From contig NZ_JAPYPG010000001.1 in NCBI RefSeq assembly GCF_029937755.1, forward strand, positions 496,001-560,000: DNA of 64,000 nt, in the 5' to 3' direction. Both the position numbers and the translations under genes were made by a program. Origin of the DNA: Henriciella sp. Its GTDB lineage: Bacteria > Pseudomonadota > Alphaproteobacteria > Caulobacterales > Hyphomonadaceae. Positions 34,892-43,215 of this stretch are shown here, one piece after another. The notes under the pieces were generated by a model. It was not told the origin of the DNA and did no database searches. It saw only the letters and a list, made by a program, of their open reading frames with translations. Within the stretch, counting starts at the first letter, position 1. Every line of letters begins with the position of its first letter.

Positions 34892-34998
34892 GACGCCAGT
34901 ATCTCGCGCACGGATGAATCGGCGGTAAAGCCGGATGTGCTGCGCATTGGCGATCCGCAAATGCTCTGCTATGCGCGAATGCAGGAAAGGAAACGTCC

Positions 34999-35985
34999 AT
35001 GACCGCAAAGCGGCTAAAGGTGATTGTTACACGGCGCCTGCCGGATCCCGTAGAGATCCGTCTGAAGGAGCTGTTCGACACCGAGCTCAATGAGACTGAC
35101 ATCCCGTTCTCCGACGCGCAGCTGATCGATTCGGTCAAGCGTGCCGACGTGCTCGTGCCGACAGTGACCGACAAGATCGATGCGCGCCTGCTCGCCCAGG
35201 CCGGCCCGCAGCTGCGCCACATCGCCCAGTTCGGGGCTGGCGTGGACAATCTCGATATCGAGAGCGCTGTGCAGCGAGGCATCACCGTCACCAACACGCC
35301 GGGCGTGCTGACCGACGATACTGCCGACGTCACCCTGGCGCTGATCCTGTCTGTGCCGCGCCGGCTGTATGAAGGGGTGAAGCTGCTTGAGGGCGGCAAG
35401 TTCGATGGCTGGGCCCCGACCTGGATGCTCGGCCGCCGGCTCGCCGGCAAGCGCCTCGGCATCATCGGCATGGGCCGCATTGGCCAGGCGGTTGCGCGCC
35501 GCGCCCGCGCCTTCGGCCTGCAGATCCACTATCACAACCGCAAGCCGGTGAACCGCCAGATCACCGAAGAGCTGCAGGCGACCTATTGGGAAAGCCTCGA
35601 CCAGATGCTGGCGCGGATGGACATCATCTCGGTCAACTGCCCGCATACGCCGGCGACCTTCCACCTGCTGAATGCGCGGCGCATCGACCTGCTGAAACCG
35701 GAAGCCTTCATCGTGAACACCGCGCGCGGCGAAGTGATCGACGAGGCCGCGCTGGCCCGCGCGCTGAAAGCCGGAAAGATCGGCGGCGCCGGTCTCGACG
35801 TGTTCGAGCGCGAGCCGATCGTGAACCCGGAACTGGTCGGCCTGCCAAACGTGGTCCTGCTGCCGCATATGGGCTCGGCCACGGTCGAGGGCCGCATCGA
35901 GATGGGCGAGAAGGTCATCATCAACATCAAGACCTTCGCCGACGGCCACAAGCCGCCGGACCGCGTCATCCCGGCGATCCTTTAG
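34999..35985 (+). CDS. D-2-hydroxyacid dehydrogenase (glyoxylate reductase-like)
   Basis: 328 residues. NAD(P)-dependent D-isomer-specific 2-hydroxyacid dehydrogenase: cofactor loop GIIGMGRIGQAVARRA near residue 155, catalytic Arg in NTARGEVIDE, Glu in GLDVFEREPIV and His in LLPHMGSATVEG. R and W residues in this family hint at glyoxylate/hydroxypyruvate reductases, but phosphoglycerate dehydrogenase is excluded by the absence of an ACT domain. Start ATG 34999 follows AGGAAA. A strong bidirectional terminator lies at 36058. Confidence 0.9.
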   Translation: MTAKRLKVIVTRRLPDPVEIRLKELFDTELNETDIPFSDAQLIDSVKRADVLVPTVTDKIDARLLAQAGPQLRHIAQFGAGVDNLDIESAVQRGITVTNTPGVLTDDTADVTLALILSVPRRLYEGVKLLEGGKFDGWAPTWMLGRRLAGKRLGIIGMGRIGQAVARRARAFGLQIHYHNRKPVNRQITEELQATYWESLDQMLARMDIISVNCPHTPATFHLLNARRIDLLKPEAFIVNTARGEVIDEAALARALKAGKIGGAGLDVFEREPIVNPELVGLPNVVLLPHMGSATVEGRIEMGEKVIINIKTFADGHKPPDRVIPAIL

Positions 35986-36014
35986 AATTCTCGAGACACC
36001 GAAGCTGTCCGTCT

Positions 36015-36032
36015 TCCCAGCGAAAGCCGGGG
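36015..36032. repeat. GAAA-loop hairpin, dispersed intergenic repeat
   Basis: CCCAGC-GAAA-GCCGGGG, an imperfect hairpin with a tetraloop, resembles the elements at 28062-28077 and 43181-43198. Confidence 0.4.
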
Positions 36033-36057
36033 AGGCGGGTGGTGGGCTGGCGTGACA

Positions 36058-36088
36058 CAAAAAAAGCCCGGCATCTCTGCCGGGCTTT
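36058..36088 (-). terminator. bidirectional intrinsic terminator
   Basis: AAAGCCCGGCA (36063-36073) and TGCCGGGCTTT (36078-36088) form an 11-bp stem with a TCTC loop. On the minus strand a long T-run follows; on the plus strand TTTCT follows. It closes the convergent dehydrogenase and DUF1150 genes. Confidence 0.92.
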
Positions 36089-36112
36089 CTCACTCTCTGT
36101 TGCCAGCCGTCT

Positions 36113-36358
36113 CTAGTGGACGCTGACGGGGCGCATTTCGTGGGCGCGGGCAGCAGCAAATGCGGCGTCGCGGCCTTCCACGATGGCCAGTTGCTCGCCT
36201 TCACCATTGGCCAGGACGAAGAGCGCATCGCGATCCTCGACGGTGTCCAGTGCCTCGGGCGGCAAGCCATCCAGCTCCTTGTCGGCAATCCGGCGGATAT
36301 ACACCAGATCCTTTGCCGAGAAGAGCTTGGCAGCGGGATGTTGAAGGTCTGTCGTCAT
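36113..36358 (-). CDS. DUF1150 family protein
   Basis: 81 residues. FSAKDLVYIRRIADKELDGL in the N-terminal half and the hallmark close EGRDAAFAAARAHEMRPVSV match the small alphaproteobacterial DUF1150 family. In many species these genes sit next to an hsp20 small heat-shock gene, suggesting a stress role; no hsp20 is in this window. It is monocistronic, preceded by a 216-base gap with no features I can name. Confidence 0.8.
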   Translation of the reverse strand: MTTDLQHPAAKLFSAKDLVYIRRIADKELDGLPPEALDTVEDRDALFVLANGEGEQLAIVEGRDAAFAAARAHEMRPVSVH

Positions 36359-36574
36359 GGCATGCTCCTTCCTTCAAAGACAGGACCACGACACAAAATG
36401 TCCGGCGAGAAGCCCCAACTCGGTGGCAGCTCCTCTTGCCGCCGGACGTCGGTGTCATGGTGAATCTGGTGGCGCATCATGCCGGGTTCAAGACGGAAAG
36501 GCGGCGAGATGTGGGCATTTGCTCACTTTCTACGCCGAGCCTGAACAGGCATTCAGATTCGCCCTTTTTCAGCG

Positions 36575-37246
36575 TCAGTCGAACTCCTCGGTAATGATAT
36601 CGTCTTCCGGCACACCGACCGCCTTCAGGGCCTCGGACATGTCGTCGAGCATCGCATCCGGCCCGCAGACATAGCATTTGCCCTTGCCCGGCTCGATACG
36701 GCTGGCCAGCAGGTCCCGGTTGATCTGGCCGGTATGGACACTTGCGCCGTTCTGGCCGGTCACCGTGAACCAGGTGCTGAGGCCGGGCATGCGTTCGAAC
36801 ATCTGGCGGTAGATGATGTCGTCCTCGGTCTTGTTCGAGAAGATGAGCTCGCAGCCTGCCAGTGTGCCGTGCTCGGCCAGGCGTTCCCGCAGGATGGCGA
36901 TGAAGGGTGTGACACCAGCTCCCCCGGCAATAAACCAGCCGGGCCCCTCATCCTGGATGGCGCCCCACGGCTCATCCGCCAGAACGGCATCTCCAGGCTT
37001 CAGCTCGGCCAGACGCTTGGTCATGCCGTCATGTTCGACATAGGTCTTGATGGTGAATTCGAGATTGCTCTCATTCGGCAGGCTGGTCGGTGTGAAGGGA
37101 TGCTTGTCATCACGCCAGCCCTCACGATCGAGCGCAAGGTCGAAGGCCTGGCCGGGTGTGTAGGACAGCGCATCGGGCTTGTCGAAGACGTATCGGTTGA
37201 CGTCGTGGGTAACCTTTTCGACCGACTGCAGGGTCAGCGTATGCAT
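36575..37246 (-). CDS. FAD-binding ferredoxin/flavodoxin reductase-like protein
   Basis: 223 residues. FNR superfamily: FAD-binding barrel with YTPGQAFDLAL and HPFTPTSLPNE (in place of the usual RxYS), then GDAVLADEPWGAI. The NAD(P)-binding domain has FIAGGAGVTPFIAILRERLA and CYVCGPDAMLDDMSEAL, closing with the acidic EEFD. No iron-sulphur or globin domain is attached, so it should pass electrons to a separate partner, unidentified here. ATG 37246 follows GGAGAA. Monocistronic. Confidence 0.84.
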   Translation of the reverse strand: MHTLTLQSVEKVTHDVNRYVFDKPDALSYTPGQAFDLALDREGWRDDKHPFTPTSLPNESNLEFTIKTYVEHDGMTKRLAELKPGDAVLADEPWGAIQDEGPGWFIAGGAGVTPFIAILRERLAEHGTLAGCELIFSNKTEDDIIYRQMFERMPGLSTWFTVTGQNGASVHTGQINRDLLASRIEPGKGKCYVCGPDAMLDDMSEALKAVGVPEDDIITEEFD

Positions 37247-37371
37247 GTGTGTTCTCCGTCTCTCTGTGTGATGCAGAAACGTGAGGGAGCATGCGCCCGT
37301 TCCGGCCGGAAGCAGGCGGAAAGGGCTGAAATTATTGATGGATCGTATTGAAGGAATCTGGGAGGGGCGGC

Positions 37372-37902
37372 TCAGCCTGTCGCGACCAGGCCGGCGATGT
37401 GCGCTCCCGCCGTCTCGGCGGAGACATCACCTGTATCGATCGTCAGCCGAGGTTCCGGCATGGCGGCCTCACAGGCCGTGAACTGCTCATGGAGATCAAG
37501 AAGCAGCCTCCTGTCGCGCAGCTTTCCGAACCTGGCCCGGTCGACACTGTCGATGCGATTGAGCTGCTCTTCGAGCGAAAGTCTCAGGCGGATGAAGAGC
37601 GTTTCGCCACCCGCCTTGCTGTAGAGGGCAGCAACCCTTTTCGGAAAATCAGCCGCTACGCTCGGCTCCGGCTGGAAGGTGAAGATCAGGGACCGGCCTT
37701 CTTCTGCGGCAGCCCGGAAGATCTCGATCCAGAACTGCTCGCGCAGACGGACGAAGTTCTCGCTACCGAATGGAAAGACGGAGGCGACGGCATCGACGAC
37801 GAGATGGTTGTGGAAGAGCGGCAGGCCCGTACGCTCGGCGACCTCTTTCGCGATCGTATACTTGCCGGCCGCGGGCGGCCCATAGAGGAAGAGAAGCTGC
37901 AT
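37372..37902 (-). CDS. small P-loop NTPase/kinase-like protein
   Basis: 176 residues. Walker A FLYGPPAAGKYTIAKEVAER at the N-terminus, then LPLFHNHLVVDAVAS and RRLLLDLHEQFTACEA. It looks like the shikimate-kinase/chloramphenicol-phosphotransferase-like group of small P-loop proteins. The usual GK[S/T] is GKY-T (Tyr after Lys), not unusual in that group. Substrate is not known. The gap upstream (204 bases, up to the tRNA) shows no feature I can support. Confidence 0.7.
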   Translation of the reverse strand: MQLLFLYGPPAAGKYTIAKEVAERTGLPLFHNHLVVDAVASVFPFGSENFVRLREQFWIEIFRAAAEEGRSLIFTFQPEPSVAADFPKRVAALYSKAGGETLFIRLRLSLEEQLNRIDSVDRARFGKLRDRRLLLDLHEQFTACEAAMPEPRLTIDTGDVSAETAGAHIAGLVATG

Positions 37903-38106
37903 GGCTTTGGTCCGGTGGCGTCGGCCGGGACTTTTCCAGACAGCACCGGCAGGCGCAAGGCGCGCAGCGAACTGGTTCGGCCCTGAGCGCGATCCATGTG
38001 AGGAACACAGTGACGATACGGGATCAATCTTACAGCCCCTGCCGGAGCATTCCGTAAAATCAGTCGCCCGGACTGATTTTTGGCTCGAAGGGCTATCCGG
38101 AATGAA

Positions 38107-38182
38107 TGGTGGAGCCTAGCGGGATCGAACCGCTGACCTCCTGCATGCCATGCAGGCGCTCTCCCAGCTGAGCTAAGGCCCC
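38107..38182 (-). tRNA. tRNA-Ala (anticodon GGC)
   Basis: 76 bases read on the minus strand from GGGGCCTTAGCTCAGC to a genomically encoded CCA. The D-stem, the T-arm GGTTCGATCCC and the anticodon stem CCTGC/GCAGG around loop ATGGCAT all fit. The anticodon is GGC, so it reads GCC and GCU alanine codons. I found no duplicated 3' end that would mark an integrated element. Confidence 0.97.
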
Positions 38183-38238
38183 AATTCACCGGAGACGCGT
38201 GAATTAGAGACTCACGCGCTCCTGATCAAGTCCATTTG

Positions 38239-38859
38239 TCAGGACTTCTTGTCGTCCTCATCATCGTCGCCGGCATCCCCGGCGTCGTCTTCCTCATCAT
38301 CGTCATCGTCGACGTCAAGATCGTCGTCGAGGTCGAGATCATCCTCGTCGAGCTCGAAGTCTTCCTCGTCATCGTCGAGCGAGATATCCGCCTCGTCATC
38401 ATCGTCATCGTCGTCGTCGATGCCGTCCTCGTTGAAGCCGGCCGGCACCTTGCCGGGCGCTGCCTCATCGTCTTCTTCCTCATCGCCGCCTTCGAGAACG
38501 ACTTCGTCTGCGTCAGAGCCGAGTTCGCGGGAGGCTTCGTCTTCCTCCTCGTCATCGTCCTCTTCTTCATACTCGTCGTCATCATCGTCGCCGTCGTCAT
38601 CATCGTCTTTCGCGACGGCTTTCTTCTTCTTGCGACGCTTGTTCTCTTCTTCCTCGAGATCGTCCTCGTCGTCGTCCTTCGGAACGGCGCTCTTCGCACG
38701 CTTTGCCTTCAGCTTCGCGCTGGTCGTCCGGATTTCGTCATCATCCGGATCAAACTCGGTCTGGCATTTCGGGCAGACTGCGGGGCGCTTGTTCAGGTCG
38801 TAGAACTTGGCTTCGCAGTTTGGGCAAATCTGTTTGATACCAAGATCGGGATCGGCCAT
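38239..38859 (-). CDS. FYDLN-acid family zinc-ribbon protein (TIGR02300)
   Basis: 206 residues. The N-terminus is a compact zinc ribbon ICPNCEAKFYDLNKRPAVCP with a second CxxC (CPKCQTEF); the rest is a long run of Asp and Glu with scattered Lys. This is the FYDLN-acid family, almost restricted to alphaproteobacteria; function unknown. The acidic tail (about 130 residues) makes the DNA a low-complexity GAC/GAT/GAG repeat, prone to misreads, so the exact length deserves a check. It lies upstream of the tRNA on the same strand. Confidence 0.93.
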   Translation of the reverse strand: MADPDLGIKQICPNCEAKFYDLNKRPAVCPKCQTEFDPDDDEIRTTSAKLKAKRAKSAVPKDDDEDDLEEEENKRRKKKKAVAKDDDDDGDDDDDEYEEEDDDEEEDEASRELGSDADEVVLEGGDEEEDDEAAPGKVPAGFNEDGIDDDDDDDDEADISLDDDEEDFELDEDDLDLDDDLDVDDDDDEEDDAGDAGDDDEDDKKS

Positions 38860-38958
38860 CGGTCTTTGGTCTCCGCACCTGGATTGAAATGATGGGGGGG
38901 CGCTTGCCAGAAAGGCGCGCCCCTGTCAAAGCGCTTTTCGCGTGCTTGTGCAGAGGAG

Positions 38959-40287
38959 ATGCGATTGGCCTGGACATCCCACCCCGTTCTCAGCTTTCAG
39001 GGCGTCGTCAGGGCGCCCGGCGACAAGTCCTGTTCACACCGTGCGCTGATGTTTGCCGGCCTGGCCGATGGCACCTCGGAAATCTCCGGCCTGCTCGAGG
39101 GTCAGGATGTCATCAATACCGCGCTCGCCATGGCCGCGCTGGGCGCCACCGTGGAACAGACAGGCCCCGGCAAATGGATGGTATCGGGCGTTGGGGAGGC
39201 CGGTCTGCGCTCTCCGGCCGGTGACATCGACTTCGGTAATTCCGGCACCGGCTCACGCCTGATGATCGGCCTGATGGCCGGCTACCCGCTCACCGCCCGG
39301 CTGGTGGGCGATGCCAGCCTGTCGAAGCGGCCGATGAACCGGGTGCTGAAACCGCTGGAGCGGATGGGTGCGCGATTCGATCATGATGGCGGCGGCATGC
39401 TGCCCCTCACCCTGCATGGCTCCGCGGCGCTGAGCGCCATCGACTTCGAGCCGGAACAGGCCTCCGCGCAGGTAAAGTCCTGCATCCTGCTCGCCGGTCT
39501 CAATGCCAACGGCACGACCACCGTCACCGAGAGCCGGCCCACCCGCGACCATACCGAGAAGATGTTGCGCGGCTTCGGCGTGAAACTCTCCACACGGCCG
39601 GCCGGCGGCACACGCCAGACCGTATCGATCGAAGGCGGCCAGACGCTGACCCCGGTCGATACCGTCATCCCGGGCGACCCGTCATCCACGGCCTTCCTGA
39701 TCGCTGGTGCTCTGATCTCACCGTCCGGCGGCGTGGTGGTGGAAAACGTAATGTCGAACGAAACCCGCGACGGGTTCTTCCAGGCCGCCGCCATGATGGG
39801 CGCAGGCCTCGGCGCCGAGGAGATCGGGGATGCCGCCGGTGAGCGGCTGGTCGACCTGCAGGCCGCAAGCGCAAGCTTGAAGGGCCGGGCCATTCCGGAG
39901 CGGCTCGTCGCCTCGATGATTGACGAATTTCCGATCCTGTCGGTGCTTGCCGCCTTCGCCGAGGGCGAGACGGTCGTCACCGGCGCAGAGGAATTGCGCG
40001 TGAAGGAAAGCGACCGCATCGCTGCTGTGGTCGCCATGATGAGGGTAAACGGTGTGGAGGTCGAGGAGCGCGCGGACGGCTTCGTCGTACAGGGCTGCGG
40101 CGGCCCGCCGCCTGGTGGCGGCCTTGTCGAGACCCATCACGATCACCGCATCGCGATGAGTGCGCTGGTCATGGGCACAGCCACGCAGAAGCCCGTCTCC
40201 ATCGACGATCCCGGCATGATCGCGACCTCCTATCCGGACTTCATGGCGCATATGGAGCAGCTGGGAGCTGACATCCGCGCAGGCTGA
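38959..40287 (+). CDS. aroA: EPSP synthase, class II
   Basis: 442 residues. 3-Phosphoshikimate 1-carboxyvinyltransferase of the shikimate pathway. All four class II signature motifs are visible: GDKS in APGDKSCSHRALMF, SAQVK, RDHTE in RPTRDHTEKMLRG, and NETR. The PEP-site glycine loop is GNSGTGSRLMIGL. Class II enzymes are often less sensitive to glyphosate than E. coli AroA; that is family knowledge, not measured here. ATG 38959 touches its AGGAG site, so TTG 38965, six bases from that site, may be the true start. In relatives cmk follows directly. Confidence 0.95.
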   Translation: MRLAWTSHPVLSFQGVVRAPGDKSCSHRALMFAGLADGTSEISGLLEGQDVINTALAMAALGATVEQTGPGKWMVSGVGEAGLRSPAGDIDFGNSGTGSRLMIGLMAGYPLTARLVGDASLSKRPMNRVLKPLERMGARFDHDGGGMLPLTLHGSAALSAIDFEPEQASAQVKSCILLAGLNANGTTTVTESRPTRDHTEKMLRGFGVKLSTRPAGGTRQTVSIEGGQTLTPVDTVIPGDPSSTAFLIAGALISPSGGVVVENVMSNETRDGFFQAAAMMGAGLGAEEIGDAAGERLVDLQAASASLKGRAIPERLVASMIDEFPILSVLAAFAEGETVVTGAEELRVKESDRIAAVVAMMRVNGVEVEERADGFVVQGCGGPPPGGGLVETHHDHRIAMSALVMGTATQKPVSIDDPGMIATSYPDFMAHMEQLGADIRAG

Positions 40288-40345
40288 GGCCCAAGGGTGC
40301 CCACGAAATAAATCCTTAATATCGCTTGCCTTTCCCGTCACAGGA

Positions 40346-40364
40346 GAATATCGATATTCGATAT
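40346..40364 (+). promoter_or_regulatory. palindromic site upstream of the S9 peptidase gene
   Basis: GAATATCGATATTC (40346-40359) is a perfect palindrome and overlaps a second inverted repeat, ATATCGA/TCGATAT (40348-40364). TTGCCT (40326-40331) with TATCGA 17 bases on could be a promoter, in which case the palindrome covers its -10. No regulator is adjacent. Confidence 0.35.
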
Positions 40365-40385
40365 ATAACCTGATGGAGGGCTCCA

Positions 40386-42521
40386 ATGAAACGCATTCTC
40401 GTCACCAGCGCGGCGATTGCCGTGCTCGCGGCCTGTACGGCCAATGACACAACCACCAGCCTTGATGCCGAGACGGAAACGTCGACCGCGCCTGCCGATG
40501 CGGCCGCCGGCCTGGACGAGGCAACCGAGGCTGCCAGCCTTGAAGACTATGCCCTGATCGACCGCGCCGCGATCTTCGGCAATCCGGAAAAGACGCAGGG
40601 CCGCATCAGCCCTGATGGGGAGTATGTAAGCTGGATCGCGCCGGTCGACGGGGTGATGAACATCTGGGTCGCCCCGGCCTCCGACCCGGACGCCGCAGAG
40701 CCGATCACCAACGACACCTATCGCGGCTTGCGCAGCCACTTCTGGGCGCCAAGCTCGAAATACGTCTACTACACGCAGGACAAGGGTGGCGACGAGAACT
40801 TCCACGTCTACGCCTCAAACGTCGAAACCGGCGAAGTGCGTGACCTCACCCCTGTCGAGGACGGCGTCCGTGCCCTCATCCAGGGTGTCTCGCGCGAGAC
40901 ACCCGGCAAGGTCCTGATCGGGCTGAACGACCGCAATCCGCAGCTCTTCGATCTCTACCTGGTGGATGTCGCCACGGGCGAGATGGAGCTGGCGGCCGAA
41001 AATCCGGGCTATGCCGGCTGGCTGATCGATAACAGCCTGACCCCGCGCTTCGGCCTGGTGCAGACGCCCGATGGCGGCGCGAGCATTGTCGACATGGAGG
41101 GCAATGAGCTCACCTCGATCCCGGCGGAGGACTTCCTCACCACCAACCCGATCGGCTTCAACGGATCGAACGATGCGTTCTATGCCGTGGATAGCCGGGG
41201 CCGCGACACCGCTGCGCTGGTGAAGATCGACGCCGACGATGGCTCGGTCGAGGTCATTGCCGAAGACGACAAGGCCGACATCAGCGACGCCCTGCTCCAC
41301 CCGACAACCTATGAGCCGATGGCGTATGCGTCGGAATATCTTCGCAGCGAGTGGGAAGCCCTGACGGACGACGCGGCCGAGGATCTCGCTTTCCTCGACT
41401 CCGAACTGGAAGGCGACTTCCAGGTCCTGGCCACCACCGATGACCTGTCGCGCATGGTCGTCTATTCGGAATCGGCTGTCGCGCCCGGTGTCTATTACGT
41501 CTATGACCGCGGCGCGAAGACGCTGACCGAGATGTTCGAGACCCGGCCCGACCTCGCCGAGGCGCCGCTGCAACCCATGTATCCGGTCGAGATCGAGGCC
41601 CGAGACGGCCTGACGCTGGTCTCTTACCTGACCCTGCCGCCAGGCTCTGACGCTGACGGCGATGGCCGCCCGGAAGAGCCGGTGCCGATGGTGCTCAACG
41701 TCCATGGCGGCCCGTGGGCGCGCGACTCCTATGGCTACAATTCATGGCACCAATGGCTCGCCAATCGTGGCTACGGGGTCCTGTCGGTCAATTATCGCGG
41801 CTCCACCGGCTTCGGGAAGGAATTCCTCAATGCCGCCGTCGGCGAGTTTGCCGGCAAGATGCATGACGACCTGATCGACAGCGTGAGCTGGGCCGTCGAA
41901 GAGGGCATCGCAGATCCGGACGAGACCGCCATCGCGGGTGGCTCCTATGGCGGCTATGCGACACTGATCGGTGTCACCTTCACGCCAGACACCTTCGCCT
42001 GCGGCGTGGACATTGTCGGTCCGTCGAGCCTCGTCACCCTGGTGGAGAGCTTCCCGGAATACTGGAAGCCCTTCATGGAAGGCACCTGGTACAAGTTCGT
42101 CGGCGACCCGTCGGTGCCGGAAGAGCGTGAAGACATGCTCTCGCGCTCAGCCATTTCGCGCGTCGATGACATCTCCGTGCCACTGTTGATCGGCCAGGGC
42201 GAGAACGACCCGCGCGTCACCAAGCTGGAATCCGACCAGCTGGTCGAGACGATGAAGGAGAAGGGCCTGCCGGTGACCTATGTGAACTTCCCCGATGAAG
42301 GCCACGGCTTTGCCCGTCCGGAAAACCGGCTCGCCTTCTACTCGGTGATGGAAGGCTTCCTGTCGGAATGTCTCGGCGGACGTCATGAGACCTATGGGAC
42401 GGCCTTCGAGGGCTCGACCATCCAGGTGCTGGCAGGCGCCGAGTATGTCGATGGCCTTGAAGCGGCAGTTGCGGCGATGCCGGCTGACGAACCGGAAGCA
42501 GCCGAGACCGACGCCGAATAG
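40386..42521 (+). CDS. lipoprotein S9 family (prolyl oligopeptidase-like) peptidase
   Basis: 711 residues. A lipobox (AAIAVLAACTAND, Cys at residue 17) anchors it in the envelope. The ~380-residue N-terminal beta-propeller limits substrates to peptides. The C-terminal alpha/beta hydrolase has the nucleophile Ser in AIAGGSYGGYATLIG (near residue 518) and His in FPDEGHGFARPENR (near 638), with the acid in LIGQGENDPRV. It cleaves peptides after Pro or at related sites. It sits as the first of three genes inserted between aroA and cmk. A terminator (42543-42579) follows. Start ATG 40386 has GGAGGG upstream. Confidence 0.93.
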   Translation: MKRILVTSAAIAVLAACTANDTTTSLDAETETSTAPADAAAGLDEATEAASLEDYALIDRAAIFGNPEKTQGRISPDGEYVSWIAPVDGVMNIWVAPASDPDAAEPITNDTYRGLRSHFWAPSSKYVYYTQDKGGDENFHVYASNVETGEVRDLTPVEDGVRALIQGVSRETPGKVLIGLNDRNPQLFDLYLVDVATGEMELAAENPGYAGWLIDNSLTPRFGLVQTPDGGASIVDMEGNELTSIPAEDFLTTNPIGFNGSNDAFYAVDSRGRDTAALVKIDADDGSVEVIAEDDKADISDALLHPTTYEPMAYASEYLRSEWEALTDDAAEDLAFLDSELEGDFQVLATTDDLSRMVVYSESAVAPGVYYVYDRGAKTLTEMFETRPDLAEAPLQPMYPVEIEARDGLTLVSYLTLPPGSDADGDGRPEEPVPMVLNVHGGPWARDSYGYNSWHQWLANRGYGVLSVNYRGSTGFGKEFLNAAVGEFAGKMHDDLIDSVSWAVEEGIADPDETAIAGGSYGGYATLIGVTFTPDTFACGVDIVGPSSLVTLVESFPEYWKPFMEGTWYKFVGDPSVPEEREDMLSRSAISRVDDISVPLLIGQGENDPRVTKLESDQLVETMKEKGLPVTYVNFPDEGHGFARPENRLAFYSVMEGFLSECLGGRHETYGTAFEGSTIQVLAGAEYVDGLEAAVAAMPADEPEAAETDAE

Positions 42522-42542
42522 GCTCAGAACCATCTGACCAAT

Positions 42543-42579
42543 GCCGCCGTCCGGACGATCCGGGCGGCGGTTTGTTTTT
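42543..42579 (+). terminator. intrinsic terminator after the S9 peptidase
   Basis: GCCGCC with TCCGG pair with CCGG and GGCGGC around an ACGA loop, and TTTGTTTTT follows. It isolates the macro-domain gene downstream. Confidence 0.9.
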
Positions 42580-42644
42580 CAGGCCTCGGCACCTTGCCGC
42601 GCAGCCATGCGTTGAGCCATCAGACAGAAGACAAGGAGCCAGCC

Positions 42645-43151
42645 ATGAAGGGCACACTGGAGCTATATCGCGGAAACCTGCTGGACGTGGATTGCGACGC
42701 AGTCGTCAACGCGGCCAATTCCTCGCTGATGGGCGGTGGCGGCGTCGATGGCGCGATCCACCGGGCCGCCGGACCCGAGCTGAAAGAGGCGTGCCGCCCG
42801 CTCGCGCCCTGCCCGACCGGCGAGGTCCGCGTCACCGAAGGCTTCGGGCTCGGCGACCGGCTGATCTTCCATACGGTTGGACCGGTCTGGCGCGGCGGCA
42901 ATGAGGGCGAGGCAGAGCTGCTGGCATCGTGCTATCGCAAATGCCTCGACGCGCTGATCGAGCGCGAGCTCACCTCCATTGTCTTCCCCGCCATCTCGAC
43001 CGGGGCGTACGGCTTCCCCGTGAACGAGGCCGCCGGTGTCGCCGTGCATGAGTGCCGCCCCTATGCGAAGAAACACGACATCAAGATCACCTTGTCGGCG
43101 TTTGATCAGCAGAATGCGACCGCCATCGAAGGGGCGCTGGAGTCAGCCTGA
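42645..43151 (+). CDS. macro-domain protein (O-acetyl-ADP-ribose deacetylase-like)
   Basis: 168 residues. Typical MacroD-type macrodomain: LYRGNLLDVDCDAVVNAANS (catalytic NAANS), LMGGGGVDGAIHRAAGPEL and VFPAISTGAYGFPVNEAAGV. Such proteins remove ADP-ribose from proteins, RNA or O-acetyl-ADP-ribose. Start ATG 42645 with AAGGAG upstream. No ADP-ribosyltransferase toxin is adjacent, so a dedicated antitoxin role is not supported. It is the second gene of the insertion between aroA and cmk. Confidence 0.93.
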   Translation: MKGTLELYRGNLLDVDCDAVVNAANSSLMGGGGVDGAIHRAAGPELKEACRPLAPCPTGEVRVTEGFGLGDRLIFHTVGPVWRGGNEGEAELLASCYRKCLDALIERELTSIVFPAISTGAYGFPVNEAAGVAVHECRPYAKKHDIKITLSAFDQQNATAIEGALESA

Positions 43152-43180
43152 CGCTGAGCCCCTGAACGACCTCTCCGCCT

Positions 43181-43198
43181 CCCCACCGAAAGGTGGGG
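43181..43198. repeat. GAAA-tetraloop hairpin, dispersed intergenic repeat
   Basis: CCCCACC-GAAA-GGTGGGG is a perfect hairpin between the convergent macro-domain and cysteine-synthase-like genes. It may slow or end transcription from both sides but lacks a T-run. Compare 28062-28077 and 36015-36032. Confidence 0.5.
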
Positions 43199-43215
43199 CC
43201 GGGGGAAGGGGCAGC

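Noticed and set aside
38107-38182. tRNA-Ala as an integration site
   Set aside because: Flanking genes are core or ordinary, no integrase is present and no copy of the tRNA 3' end was seen nearby.
38249-38700. Repeated short DNA units resembling a tandem array
   Set aside because: They are GAC/GAT/GAG codons of the acidic FYDLN tail, not spacers and repeats. No CRISPR array is present in the window.
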